Source of the DNA: Bacteroidota bacterium
GTDB taxonomy: Bacteria > Bacteroidota > Bacteroidia > Bacteroidales > P3
Length of the DNA: 31,228 nucleotides
Direction of reading: 5' to 3'
NCBI GenBank assembly: GCA_023415495.1
Contig: JAEZKK010000017.1
Span: forward strand, 1-31,228
The position numbers and the translations under genes were made by a program. Below the pieces are notes generated by a model. The model ran no database searches, had not been told where the DNA came from, and saw only the letters and a program-made list of their open reading frames with translations. The first letter of the stretch is position 1. Each line of letters opens with the position of its first letter. Positions 1-7,453 of the stretch are shown piece by piece.

Positions 1-328
1 GATAAAACCTGCACTTTGCCCTTACTATTGTACTTGCATCTACTTCCTCCAAAGTCTCCATTGCCTTAGCTTTTAAGCCAGGAATAAACGAACCTAAGAG
101 GTTGAACTTAACTGCTCTGCCTGCAAGGATATGTCTGGAAACATTAATTTCCAACGCCTTTAAACAAGCTAACACATCGGGATAAGAAACGGTTGTGGAT
201 TGTGTTATTTCTGTGCATAACTCATCCATACTAACATCTCCACTTCTAAAAATTCGAGCTAAATACTTCTCTCCTGGATTAAATCCAGTGTGAATAGTTT
301 TCTTTACTCTTACATACTCAATTGCCAT
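1..328 (-). CDS. HU-like DNA-binding protein (Bacteroidota HU family), 3' end cut by window
   Basis: Translating the minus strand from the ATG at 326-328 gives 109 uninterrupted codons to the window edge, starting MAIEYVRVKKTIHTGFNPGE. Recognisable parts are the N-terminal lead, then SGDVSMDELCTEITQSTTVS, the segment SYPDVLACLKAL and AGRAVKFNLLGSF. This layout matches the Bacteroidota 'HU-like' proteins, where an IHF/HU-type fold carries a family-specific N-terminal strand; such proteins bind DNA and are often encoded beside mobile or accessory genes. The usual length is roughly 120-160 residues, so little is missing at the C-terminus. A good -7 box lies about 136 bp upstream (464-471). Which role it plays here (nucleoid protein or element-specific factor) cannot be told. 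The family call is fairly sure; the function is not. Confidence 0.75.
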   Translation of the reverse strand, partial: MAIEYVRVKKTIHTGFNPGEKYLARIFRSGDVSMDELCTEITQSTTVSYPDVLACLKALEINVSRHILAGRAVKFNLLGSFIPGLKAKAMETLEEVDASTIVRAKCRFY

Positions 329-463
329 AATAATAAAATTTAATGGGTTAATAAATAATTAAATTGTATAATTAAGGACATTCAGACTTAACCTTCATTT
401 TGATTAGAACTCCGGATTTCTTCACTAAAATAAGTTTCATCCTTTTCCCTTAATTTAACTTTA

Positions 464-495
464 CAAAGATACGTAAAATATTTGACATGTGCAAG
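464..495 (-). promoter_or_regulatory. Bacteroidota-type promoter for the HU-like gene
   Basis: On the minus strand a perfect -7 box TATCTTTG (464-471) follows a TTG (492-494) after 20 bp. This fits the TTTG/TAnnTTTG consensus of Bacteroidota sigma-ABfr. It implies a 5' UTR of about 130 nt before the HU-like start codon. Confidence 0.6.
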
Positions 496-629
496 TGTTT
501 TAGATGATTAGATTTGATTGTATTGCATTTAGTTTGATAAAACTTTGAATAGTTTTGTTTAAATATATCTTATCAATCAATTACCCTCGAATAAATTAAT
601 TTCGAAAAAATCATTTCAACCAATCAATT

Positions 630-809
630 ACCCCGAAGGGGTGAAAGGTTTGTAGAAAAAACGAAATATCACACAACCAATCTACGACCCCGTCGGGGTC
701 GGATAATGAAACAAATCATTTTATTTCTATAAACCTTTGACCCTTTCAGGGTCAGATAACGATATATTAATTCCAATTTTCTATAAACCTTTGACCCTTT
801 CAGGGTCAG
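630..809. repeat. Cluster of GC-rich palindromes with a duplicated 32-bp unit
   Basis: Four short palindromes sit in otherwise AT-rich DNA: ACCCCGAAGGGGT (630-642), GACCCCGTCGGGGTC (686-700) and GACCCTTTCAGGGTC twice (739-753, 793-807). The last two are inside an exact 32-bp duplication (724-755 and 778-809, offset 54 bp). Each palindrome is preceded by a related A/T-rich lead (CTATAAACCTTT or a variant). They look like a family of intergenic REP/MITE-like elements in different states of divergence. No ORF is associated. Confidence 0.8.
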
Positions 810-820
810 GGGTAATAATT

Positions 821-925
821 GTAATTTGATTCTATTTTTCTGGAATTTGATTCTAATTTTCTGGAATTTGATTCTAATTTTCTGGAATTTGATTCTATTT
901 TTCTGTAATTTGATTCCATTTCTAT
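821..925. repeat. Five tandem copies of a 21-bp repeat with AATTTGATTC core
   Basis: Units begin at 821, 842, 863, 884 and 905, exactly 21 bp apart. Units two and three are identical; the others differ at one to a few positions. The core is GGAATTTGATTC or GTAATTTGATTC followed by a T-rich tail. The last unit runs into the stop codon of the HTH gene that ends at 922. A similar core recurs near 30,716 and, on the other strand, near 25,683. Confidence 0.9.
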
Positions 926-1113
926 GGAGGGTCTTCGTATTGTTTTAGGATTAATCTTCCTAATTCCTCTATCTCTTTTGCACAATAACGGCGTTTTACC
1001 TTCTTGGTTAATAGTCCGTTTTCTTTTCTAAGCTTATACAATGTGGTTTGAGATATTTGCAAAATATTCAAAACATCTTTAAGCGTATACTTTGGTAATA
1101 AATTCTCTTCCAT
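922..1113 (-). CDS. Small helix-turn-helix DNA-binding protein (excisionase/MerR-like)
   Basis: A 63-residue protein. Residues 10-30 (TLKDVLNILQISQTTLYKLR) read as a helix-turn-helix of the MerR/excisionase-like kind, followed by a basic stretch KKVKRRYCAKEIEEL that would form the wing. Such proteins are very common in integrated elements of Bacteroidota, where they act as excision or replication regulators. It lies 12 bp downstream of the DUF6371-type gene and is the last gene of the minus-strand block, so it is probably co-transcribed. The 21-bp repeat array overlaps its stop codon. Whether it controls excision cannot be judged, because no integrase is in the window. Confidence 0.75.
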   Translation of the reverse strand: MEENLLPKYTLKDVLNILQISQTTLYKLRKENGLLTKKVKRRYCAKEIEELGRLILKQYEDPP

Positions 1114-1125
1114 ATAATTTAAAAT

Positions 1126-2061
1126 TTAAAATTTACAACTCAAATAAAGGTCTGCAAGGTCATCTCCTTCTTTTAATCCTAAATCCTTATCAAATTCTTC
1201 TAAACCTTTGAATACTTCTATTTTTAATTGGTCTGACTTCATTATCTCCTCCGCCTTTAACAACCAACCATCATAACACCCAAGGTCGGGAAACAGCCTT
1301 ATTTGCCTTCCTTTTAATGGCATTAGCTTTTCCTTATTCAAACCATCAAATCCACCTGTGCTCATCCATAATTCCTCTGGCAAGAATATCGACATAATAA
1401 CCGCAGTCTTCTCACCCTCAACTATATTCACCCTCTTATCAGGGAATTGATTCAATAGATGCAAGCCAAACAGACACTGACTAAGCTGCCAATCCTTATC
1501 TAATAGCATTTGGCGTTTTAGCTCTGAATGCACCCAAGTTAGGGGCTTAATTTTTAAATTATCTTCTTTTAATCTCTTGCCGGTGATTTGATTATACGCC
1601 ATTATCTTCCCTGTTCTTATCCTCGAGAGGTTATCTATCTGCCAATAAACCACATGTCCATCCTTATTTGAAGAAAGGAAATATCTTTCCGTTGCCTTAT
1701 CAACCTCTTCTTGGGTAAAACTTGAGCGAAGAAAGGTTTCAAAATCAGAGATAATCTCACATTTCAAAGCTAATTTCAAGTAGTAAGGGTCAATCTCACA
1801 AAGGGTTTTTTCTTTCCTTACTTCTTTTTTTTGAATAGGTCTAAAGTTTTTAAAGTCTCTAAGGTCATTAAAGGCATTAAACTCCTTAGGAGGAAGATGA
1901 TAACCACAAGAGTTCTTATGGTCGCATATCCCCACGTTATCATTAATATACTGTCCACTCTCAGTGTCAATATATCTTGTAAAGCACTTCGCCCTACCGC
2001 AAGAGGGACAAGTTTGCTTCGATTTACTACTGTATTTTTCTAATTTGTATTTGTAATCCAT
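1126..2061 (-). CDS. DUF6371-type protein: N-terminal zinc finger plus Toprim-like domain (primase-like)
   Basis: I start it at M10 of the longest frame (ATG at 2061), giving 311 residues that begin MDYKYKLEKYSSKSKQTCPS, the usual opening of this family. A -7 box TATATTTG at 2094-2101 would place the transcript start about at the upstream ATG (2088), which argues for the inner start. The N-terminus has a zinc-binding pattern (TCPSCGRAKCF ... GICDHKNSCGYH) like the CHC2 finger of DnaG primases. The C-terminal half holds a Toprim-like segment with NIVEGEKTAVIMS and, further on, RLFPDLGCYDGW. Proteins of this type sit beside RepA-like ATPases in Bacteroidota mobile elements, so a role in priming replication is inferred. 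Catalysis is not shown by the sequence. Confidence 0.75.
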   Translation of the reverse strand: MDYKYKLEKYSSKSKQTCPSCGRAKCFTRYIDTESGQYINDNVGICDHKNSCGYHLPPKEFNAFNDLRDFKNFRPIQKKEVRKEKTLCEIDPYYLKLALKCEIISDFETFLRSSFTQEEVDKATERYFLSSNKDGHVVYWQIDNLSRIRTGKIMAYNQITGKRLKEDNLKIKPLTWVHSELKRQMLLDKDWQLSQCLFGLHLLNQFPDKRVNIVEGEKTAVIMSIFLPEELWMSTGGFDGLNKEKLMPLKGRQIRLFPDLGCYDGWLLKAEEIMKSDQLKIEVFKGLEEFDKDLGLKEGDDLADLYLSCKF

Positions 2062-2093
2062 TTTTCTATTCTTTTTTTTAATATTCACAATAT

Positions 2094-2101
2094 CAAATAT
2101 A
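2094..2101 (-). promoter_or_regulatory. Candidate internal -7 box (TATATTTG) for the DUF6371-type gene
   Basis: Matches TAnnTTTG on the minus strand, 33 bp before the preferred start codon. No clear TTTG is seen about 19 bp upstream, so support is moderate. Confidence 0.4.
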
Positions 2102-2110
2102 TAAATATTC

Positions 2111-2214
2111 TTGGTGCATGGAACGCTTGGAACATACCCCTATAAATGTACCTTGCACCAAAGATTAATAGTTAATAGGTACACCCCCAAATCAGAGATT
2201 TTTGGGGGATGTAC
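2111..2214. promoter_or_regulatory. Structured intercistronic region: strong hairpin plus inverted repeat
   Basis: Between the ATPase stop (2232) and the next gene lie two inverted repeats. The first is GTACA-CCCCCAAA (2179-2191) with TTTGGGGG-A-TGTAC (2201-2214), a 13-bp stem with one bulged A and a 9-nt loop. The second is TTGGTGCA (2111-2118) with TGCACCAA (2154-2161). No T-run follows the hairpin on the minus strand, so an intrinsic terminator is unlikely. Attenuator, RNA processing site or replication-related site remain possible. Confidence 0.7.
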
Positions 2215-2231
2215 ACATATTAACTTTATTA

Positions 2232-3422
2232 TTAATTTTTATCTTTGATAATGGTTTCAGCATTCTTAAGCTTTTCATAAGTCTTAATCTTTCTTTGAAT
2301 TGTTGTATGACTCACTCCGAACTTAAGCCCTATCTCTCGATAATTCAATCCCTGCTCTTTTAGAGAGATAATTTCATTATACTCTGCCTCAAGCTTTGAA
2401 AGGCTAACTTCATTGGTATTAATCTTATCAAAAGGTGTATTAGTACCAAGGGATTTGAAAGTAAGGTCATCTGTAAACATTACATCGATAGAGTTACGCT
2501 TAATCTCTGAGGGTATAAAGTTCCCTTTTACTGGGCAAAGATGCCTAATAGTAGAATTATTAAGATTAGCCTTAAATTCAAGCACAAGCCTTGATTTTGC
2601 TTCAATGGCTTGCGAACCAAGAGAGTTATTCTTGCTTGGTGCAAGATTTTCAGCATTTTTCTTAGTATGATGCAAGAAAATAACAAGACACTCGTATTTC
2701 TTCGCCAATTGAGAATATTGATTTAGGAAATATCTTACTTCGTTGGCTTTGTAAAGATCTGAATTTATCAAGTCGGTCAATGCATCAATCACTATAACGT
2801 CGTATCTTTGAATCATTAACTCCTTTTCAAGCCGCTCCAAGAGCTGGTCAGTCTCGAAAATAAATCTAAGACCTTCCAATTCCTCAGGCTTAAGTTTGAA
2901 CTCATTATTCTGACGTTTAAGGAGATAAGATATACTCATCTCATCATCCTCCGAGCTGACATATAAAGCACGTCTGAAAATTGGTTGTACATCCATTCCA
3001 AGAAAAGGTTTTCCTGTAACAATGCAGATACATAACTGACGTAAAATAGTACTCTTCCCAATATCTGACGAGCCGATTAGCAATGCCAAGCCTATCCTAT
3101 GGAATAAAGGAGGAATAAGCATAGGTATCGCCTTAATATCATCGCCCAAAAGCGTAGAACCACTAATAACCTCAAACGCCTCAGCTTCTTCTATATTAAG
3201 CTCATTTGCTTTATTAATCTCCTCTTGCATTTGCTCAAAAGCTTTAAGTTTATGAGGATAGAGATTATTAGCCTTATTAGCTCTTTTAATTCTCTCTTGA
3301 TTCTCTTTTTCCAATTGAGCTTTTTCGAGTTCTTCTTTTTGTTGAGAGTACTTCTTTTTGCTCTCCTTTTTATTTTCTGAATTTTTATATTTCATTTCTT
3401 TATTTGTTTTATTACTTTCCAT
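2232..3422 (-). CDS. RepA/RecA-like AAA ATPase with C-terminal HTH (mobile element replication helicase)
   Basis: 396 residues. Residues 15-85 are highly charged (K/E-rich, likely helical). Then follow Walker A GSSDIGKST (117-125), the conserved YVSSEDD (154-160), Walker B YDVIVIDALTDL (207-218), and VIFLHHTKK (247-255) with GSQAIEAKSRLVLEF (269-283). This is the signature of hexameric RepA/RecA-fold replicative ATPases found in plasmids and integrated elements. Residues 357-380 (EQGLNYREIGLKFGVSHTTI onward) form a resolvase-like HTH that could bind an origin. The start overlaps the stop of the upstream 135-aa gene by 11 bp, indicating translational coupling. Its likely partner is the DUF6371-type protein downstream. 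The ATPase family is sure; helicase action is inferred. Confidence 0.85.
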   Translation of the reverse strand: MESNKTNKEMKYKNSENKKESKKKYSQQKEELEKAQLEKENQERIKRANKANNLYPHKLKAFEQMQEEINKANELNIEEAEAFEVISGSTLLGDDIKAIPMLIPPLFHRIGLALLIGSSDIGKSTILRQLCICIVTGKPFLGMDVQPIFRRALYVSSEDDEMSISYLLKRQNNEFKLKPEELEGLRFIFETDQLLERLEKELMIQRYDVIVIDALTDLINSDLYKANEVRYFLNQYSQLAKKYECLVIFLHHTKKNAENLAPSKNNSLGSQAIEAKSRLVLEFKANLNNSTIRHLCPVKGNFIPSEIKRNSIDVMFTDDLTFKSLGTNTPFDKINTNEVSLSKLEAEYNEIISLKEQGLNYREIGLKFGVSHTTIQRKIKTYEKLKNAETIIKDKN

Positions 3423-3819
3423 ACTTTTGCTTATTAAATTGATTAATGGTTAGATAATTGCATTTCAAGCAATCACGATTAGTTGTATTTCGGCATAAGT
3501 CGATATGAAAATTAAAGCATATTTCAGAGATATACTCAACATTATATTTGTCTTGATACTCCTTAATATCCCTTTGTTCCATTAGCCTTAGCCTTTGTTT
3601 GATAAAAGGCTCTTTAAGCATACCACCTACAACACGTTTGCTAAGCTTTTTAAGCCTTGAAATAAGACCTTGTTTTGAAATATTTAGCACCTCTTGAATT
3701 GTATAATGTGGTGGAAGAATCCAAATACCTAATTTAGTAGAATATATCCCAAATCGATTAGGACACTTAGGGCTCTGCATAATCACAGAGCCGAAAGTAT
3801 TTTTGTTTTTACTCTTCAT
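3412..3819 (-). CDS. Unrecognised 135-aa mobile-element protein with C-x7-C-x7-C-x2-C motif
   Basis: No family recognised. The middle (residues about 36-65) has an HTH-like segment (TIQEVLNISKQGLISRLKKL) rich in lysine. The C-terminus carries four cysteines spaced C-x7-C-x7-C-x2-C (ICFNFHIDLC then RNTTNRDCLKC), followed by YLTINQF. Exactly the same spacing occurs at the C-terminus of the protein encoded just upstream (3825-4250), so the two share a module that could bind a metal. It lies 5 bp after that gene and overlaps the ATPase gene by 11 bp, so all three are probably one transcript. A DNA-binding accessory role in element replication is a guess from context only. Confidence 0.65.
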   Translation of the reverse strand: MKSKNKNTFGSVIMQSPKCPNRFGIYSTKLGIWILPPHYTIQEVLNISKQGLISRLKKLSKRVVGGMLKEPFIKQRLRLMEQRDIKEYQDKYNVEYISEICFNFHIDLCRNTTNRDCLKCNYLTINQFNKQKYGK

Positions 3820-3824
3820 ACGTA

Positions 3825-4250
3825 CTACAATTTTTTAAATTCATACATACAAAGTTTTTTATGCATTTCATCGATATACAAATCCTTACATCTAATGCAA
3901 GTCTTATCATCTGAATCCATACATAAAGGTTCAAAATAGTTTTGGCAGAAATCGACAATAGTTCTATAAGGATAACCATCAGTTATTTCCTTAATAGAAA
4001 CATCCTCAGCCTTATCAACTCTCTCTCTAAAAGCCCTATCGTTCTCAAGAATATCCTTAGCAATATCTTCCCTTGCTTTGTTTAATCTATTTAGAAAATC
4101 CCCTAAAGGAAATTCCTCAGCCTCCTCTTTGGTCAGCTCCTGTGGAAAAATAGGCATTAAAGTTAAATCACTATTAATATTATACCTATTTGCATTTATG
4201 CTTGAGCGAGTTTCAAAACACTCACATTTTCTTTTTCTTTGATTATACAT
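3825..4250 (-). CDS. Unrecognised 141-aa mobile-element protein with C-x7-C-x7-C-x2-C motif
   Basis: No family recognised. It is acidic and helical in the middle (LNRLNKAREDIAKDILENDR). The C-terminal part has FCQNYFEPLC then MDSDDKTCIRC and DLYIDEM, giving the four-cysteine pattern C-x7-C-x7-C-x2-C also found in its downstream neighbour; outside this module the two proteins are not evidently alike. It heads the tight gene run 4250 to 2232. A 395-bp gene-free region lies upstream, with a possible -7 box at 4525-4532. The coding call rests on length, the shared motif and operon position. Confidence 0.65.
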   Translation of the reverse strand: MYNQRKRKCECFETRSSINANRYNINSDLTLMPIFPQELTKEEAEEFPLGDFLNRLNKAREDIAKDILENDRAFRERVDKAEDVSIKEITDGYPYRTIVDFCQNYFEPLCMDSDDKTCIRCKDLYIDEMHKKLCMYEFKKL

Positions 4251-4524
4251 CTTGAATAAATTTTTAATTTTATACTTTATTTAATTATCCAATCAAGAAA
4301 GAGGGTTTTGCTTTTTACTTTATATATAAGTTCAAATTACAGCGCTATAATTATCCCTTATATTAAGTAAGGTTTGCAAACACTCAGCCAAACCCTTTTT
4401 CTCTGTTTTGGATTGCGATTTTGAAATAGATATCTCTTAATCACATTTGCAAAATAAATGGATAAATAGAATAAAACATACCCCTTAGTGGTATATTAAA
4501 CAAAAGCCCATATATTTCAATTCG

Positions 4525-4532
4525 CAAAATTA
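4525..4532 (-). promoter_or_regulatory. Candidate -7 box (TAATTTTG) for the mobile-element genes
   Basis: CAAAATTA on the plus strand reads TAATTTTG on the minus strand and fits TAnnTTTG. No good -33 element is seen, and the distance to the first gene is long, so this is tentative. Confidence 0.3.
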
Positions 4533-4569
4533 AAAAACATGATAGTCAGACTAAAAAAGGGAAATTGGG

Positions 4570-4598
4570 AAAAAAAGAAAACCCTTACAATGTAAGGG
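4570..4598 (-). terminator. Rho-independent terminator of the 369-aa gene
   Basis: On the minus strand a 7-bp stem (CCCTTAC / GTAAGGG, 4582-4598, 3-nt loop) is followed by a T-rich tract TTTTCTTTTTTT. It lies about 48 bp after the stop codon at 4646. It separates the 369-aa gene from the downstream gene run. Confidence 0.75.
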
Positions 4599-4645
4599 CT
4601 AAAGTACAAAAAGGGAAAAAGGGAAAGGGAAAAATCAGGGAAAAA

Positions 4646-5755
4646 TTATTGATTATATATATATTCATAAGTATCCTTTAGCTTTTTAAATTGCTTTTTA
4701 ATTTGATTTGGTTTAATTGTTGAAACTCTCCGATTTATTAATGAACAAAACTCTATATACCATTTTCTTGGGGTTGATGGCTTTTTACTATGATGTAATC
4801 CTCCACATTCATATATGATTTTTGAAATAGCTAAAATATCACTTTCATTATATCCATTTAAGCTACCTTTTAAATCTGTTATTAATCTATTGAATATTGA
4901 ATCTTCACTTTCAGATGTAAGATTTGGTTTAAAGTATGCTTTAAAAGCCTCTATATCTATATTGATACTATTTTTAATATCATTATCTTGATTAATATTA
5001 TCTAAACTTGGATTTTCAACTTCTTTTTCTATTGGTATATATTTAGAAGTTGTATCATAAGGAATATACATTTGTTTTTCTAAATCAGACATTTTTGAAA
5101 AATCATTATCATCAAATTCATAATACTTTATCAAGATATTATTCATTAACTTTTCTGTATCCTTTTGTCTCTCAATAATTATTCTTTTAATAATCATTTC
5201 TAAATTCTTAATATCCTCTTTTACAACATTTCTATTTATATATTCAAAAAATAATTCGTATAGATACCAAAAAAATTCATTTTCATTTGATAGTATAGCT
5301 CCATCATAATTAGCTTCAATTGAAAAAATATCAAAGCATCCTTTTTCTCTCACAGAATCTAATATTCTATCTATAAACACCTGTTTGTTTTCGTAAGGAT
5401 ATTTAGTTTTCTTAACATGCATTAATCTTCTTTGAAGGAATTCCTCAATTTCATCTATAGTTAAATATTCATATTCACATTTATCTTCAGAGGTAACTTG
5501 CATTTCACCTACTTTATCAATATATGTATCATAAAAGCATAAAATACACATGTCTGGAATAGAAATATTTTTATAGATAAGAAATAAAGCCGATAGAAAA
5601 TCACAATCTTTCTTCTTACAATAAAGTTTAATTTCTTTCATCCTATTATAATAATCTTCAAGAAAACTTTTTTCCCACATTAAAATAATATCTTCACATT
5701 GCTTTTTTTTTAAAGAATTGTATAATCTAACATATTGCTTTTTTTCTTCTTCCAT
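4646..5755 (-). CDS. Unrecognised 369-aa protein, accessory/mobile-element type
   Basis: No named family recognised. The N-terminus is charged and helical; C46, C51, C70 and C73 include MCILCFYDTYIDK, which resembles the CIRCKDLYIDEM segment of the 141-aa neighbour. The last ~100 residues (FKAYFKPNLTSESED ... FNRLITDLKG ... ISKIIYECGGL ... RKWYIEFCSLINRR) recall the C-terminal region of several uncharacterised Bacteroidota accessory proteins that end in a W-Y-x3-F-C pattern; this is memory, not a search result. The gene is divergent from hsdM, has a terminator behind it, and a near-consensus -7 box (ATTCTTTG, minus, 5785-5792) about 30 bp before its ATG. Its link to the restriction system is positional only. 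Confidence 0.6.
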   Translation of the reverse strand: MEEEKKQYVRLYNSLKKKQCEDIILMWEKSFLEDYYNRMKEIKLYCKKKDCDFLSALFLIYKNISIPDMCILCFYDTYIDKVGEMQVTSEDKCEYEYLTIDEIEEFLQRRLMHVKKTKYPYENKQVFIDRILDSVREKGCFDIFSIEANYDGAILSNENEFFWYLYELFFEYINRNVVKEDIKNLEMIIKRIIIERQKDTEKLMNNILIKYYEFDDNDFSKMSDLEKQMYIPYDTTSKYIPIEKEVENPSLDNINQDNDIKNSINIDIEAFKAYFKPNLTSESEDSIFNRLITDLKGSLNGYNESDILAISKIIYECGGLHHSKKPSTPRKWYIEFCSLINRRVSTIKPNQIKKQFKKLKDTYEYIYNQ

Positions 5756-5959
5756 AACATTAAAAATTTAAAGTTGTAAAGTTACAAAGAATTATTGAAG
5801 CTCAACCAAAATCTTACTTAAATTTTTGAAGCAATACAATAATTACTCTCTCTCTTTATTGCGAGACATAGGCATTGCTTATCGGTTTGCTGCTTTCGTC
5901 AGAAAGAATCCTGATAAACAAAATAATTTAACTCTATGATTTTTATTAATTATTATTTG

Positions 5960-5967
5960 TATCTTTG
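5960..5967 (+). promoter_or_regulatory. -7 box (TATCTTTG) of the hsdM-hsdS promoter
   Basis: A perfect TAnnTTTG box 31 bp upstream of the ATG at 5998. The TTG inside it (5965) could be read as a start codon of a longer hsdM frame, but it would lie upstream of the transcript start. Confidence 0.65.
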
Positions 5968-5997
5968 GGGATTGAAATGAGAATTAATCTAATATAT

Positions 5998-7449
5998 ATG
6001 TTTGAGAATACATTTAAGAATATTGATAACCTTTTGTGGAAAGATGCTGGTTGTAGTAATGCTTTGGACTATGTGGAGCAAAGCTCGTGGATATTGTTTT
6101 TGAAATATCTAAACGACTATGAAAATGAAAACAGAGATGCTGCTGAGCTAATGGGGAAGCAGTACACTGAGATTATTCCAGAGGAAATAAAGTGGAGAAA
6201 TTGGGCTGCTCCTAAGAAAACAAACGGAGAAAGGGATGTTATTAAGGCTTTGACTGGTGAGGATTTAATTGATTTTATTAATAAAACTCTTTTCCCTACT
6301 CTAAAGCAGTTTAAAAAATCTGCTGAATCGTTTAAGACTATTCAATATAAGATTGGGGAGATATTTGGGGAATTGAACAATAAGGTTACCGATGGGGGTA
6401 TTTTGCGTGAGGTGTTGTGGTTGGTTGATGGGCTAAAGTTTCAAACCTCAGAAGAAAAACATGAGATGTCTTATTTGTATGAAAGCAGAATACAGATGAT
6501 GGGCAACGCTGGTAAGAATGGAGGAGAATATTATACTCCAAGACCTTTGATTCGTACTATTGTAGAGGTTGTAAAGCCTGAAATTGGAAACACTGTTTAT
6601 GATGGTGCTTGTGGCTCGGCTGGTTTCCTTTGTGAGGCTTATAAATACTTAAATGAAAAGGTTAAGAGCGTTGAGGATATGCAAACTCTTCAAACTGATA
6701 GTTTCTTTGGTAGGGAGAAAAAAGGACTTGCATATATTATTGGTATTATGAATATGATTTTGCATGGGGTTGAAGCTCCTAATATTATTCATGGCAACAC
6801 CTTAGATATTAAACTTTCAGATGTTCAGGAAAGGGATAAATATGATATTATTCTTGCTAATCCACCCTTTGGTGGTAAGGAAAAGGCTAATGTTCAACAA
6901 AACTTTTCTATCCCAAGCTCCGAAACGGCTTATTTATTCTTAGAACATTTTATTAAGCATCTAAGAGCTGGAGGAAGAGCAGGAGTTGTTATTAAGAATA
7001 CATTTCTATCCAATTCAGATAATGCGTCTGTTGCTCTTAGAAAACATCTTTTAGAGAAATGTAATCTTTATGCTGTCTTGGATTTACCTGGTGGCACATT
7101 TACAGGTGCTGGTGTTAAGACCGTTGTTCTATTCTTTAAAAAAGGAGAGCCTACCCAAAAGGTATGGTTTTATCAATTAAACTTAGATAGAAATCTTGGG
7201 AAAACAAACCCACTAAACGAAAAAGACTTAGAGGAGTTTCTTGCACTTCAACCAACTCAACAAGAGAGCGAAAACTCATGGTCGATTAATGTTTCAGACC
7301 TTGACCCCTCAACCTACGACCTAAGCGTTAAGAACCCTAACAAAATTGAAATAACAAACCATCGTACCCCAAAGGAAATAGCCCAAGAAATAGAAACCCT
7401 AAACCAATCCTCCCACAACCTACTAACTCAAATCCTAAAAACCCTCTAA
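5998..7449 (+). CDS. hsdM: Type I restriction-modification methyltransferase subunit HsdM
   Basis: The protein transfers a methyl group from S-adenosylmethionine to adenine in the recognition site, together with HsdS. I start at the ATG at 5998 (483 residues, MFENTFKNIDNLLWKDAGCS), the typical HsdM opening, because the longer frame begins inside the -7 promoter box; an ATG at 5977 is the alternative. The N-terminal helical HsdM_N domain covers about residues 1-150. SAM-binding motif I is VYDGACGSAGFL (about 200-211), a variant of DPACGTGGFL, and the catalytic motif is NPPFGG (about 288-293), so an N6-adenine enzyme. The hsdS gene follows after 4 bp. The family is certain; sequence specificity is unknown. 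Confidence 0.95.
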   Translation: MFENTFKNIDNLLWKDAGCSNALDYVEQSSWILFLKYLNDYENENRDAAELMGKQYTEIIPEEIKWRNWAAPKKTNGERDVIKALTGEDLIDFINKTLFPTLKQFKKSAESFKTIQYKIGEIFGELNNKVTDGGILREVLWLVDGLKFQTSEEKHEMSYLYESRIQMMGNAGKNGGEYYTPRPLIRTIVEVVKPEIGNTVYDGACGSAGFLCEAYKYLNEKVKSVEDMQTLQTDSFFGREKKGLAYIIGIMNMILHGVEAPNIIHGNTLDIKLSDVQERDKYDIILANPPFGGKEKANVQQNFSIPSSETAYLFLEHFIKHLRAGGRAGVVIKNTFLSNSDNASVALRKHLLEKCNLYAVLDLPGGTFTGAGVKTVVLFFKKGEPTQKVWFYQLNLDRNLGKTNPLNEKDLEEFLALQPTQQESENSWSINVSDLDPSTYDLSVKNPNKIEITNHRTPKEIAQEIETLNQSSHNLLTQILKTL

Positions 7450-7453
7450 GAAC

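Larger units (their letters stand above)
4251..4645. other. Gene-free region with terminator, possible promoter and small palindromes
   Basis: This 395-bp stretch has no credible ORF. It contains the terminator of the 369-aa gene (4570-4598), a palindrome GTTTGCAAAC (4372-4381), an inverted repeat around ATACC/GGTAT near 4480-4495, and a possible minus-strand -7 box (4525-4532). If that box is used, the 141-aa gene would have a leader of about 270 nt. Confidence 0.5.

Noticed and set aside
821..925. CRISPR array
   Set aside because: The 21-bp units are joined head to tail without unique spacers, and no cas gene is near.
2179..2214. GC-rich hairpin as intrinsic terminator of the ATPase gene
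   Set aside because: No T-tract follows on the minus strand; kept only as a structured element.
5840..5930. Second copy of the REP-like element near hsdM
   Set aside because: Only short pieces (ATTGCGAG, GAAGCAAT, CTTTCGTCAGAAAG) resemble it and they are in a different order; too degenerate to call.
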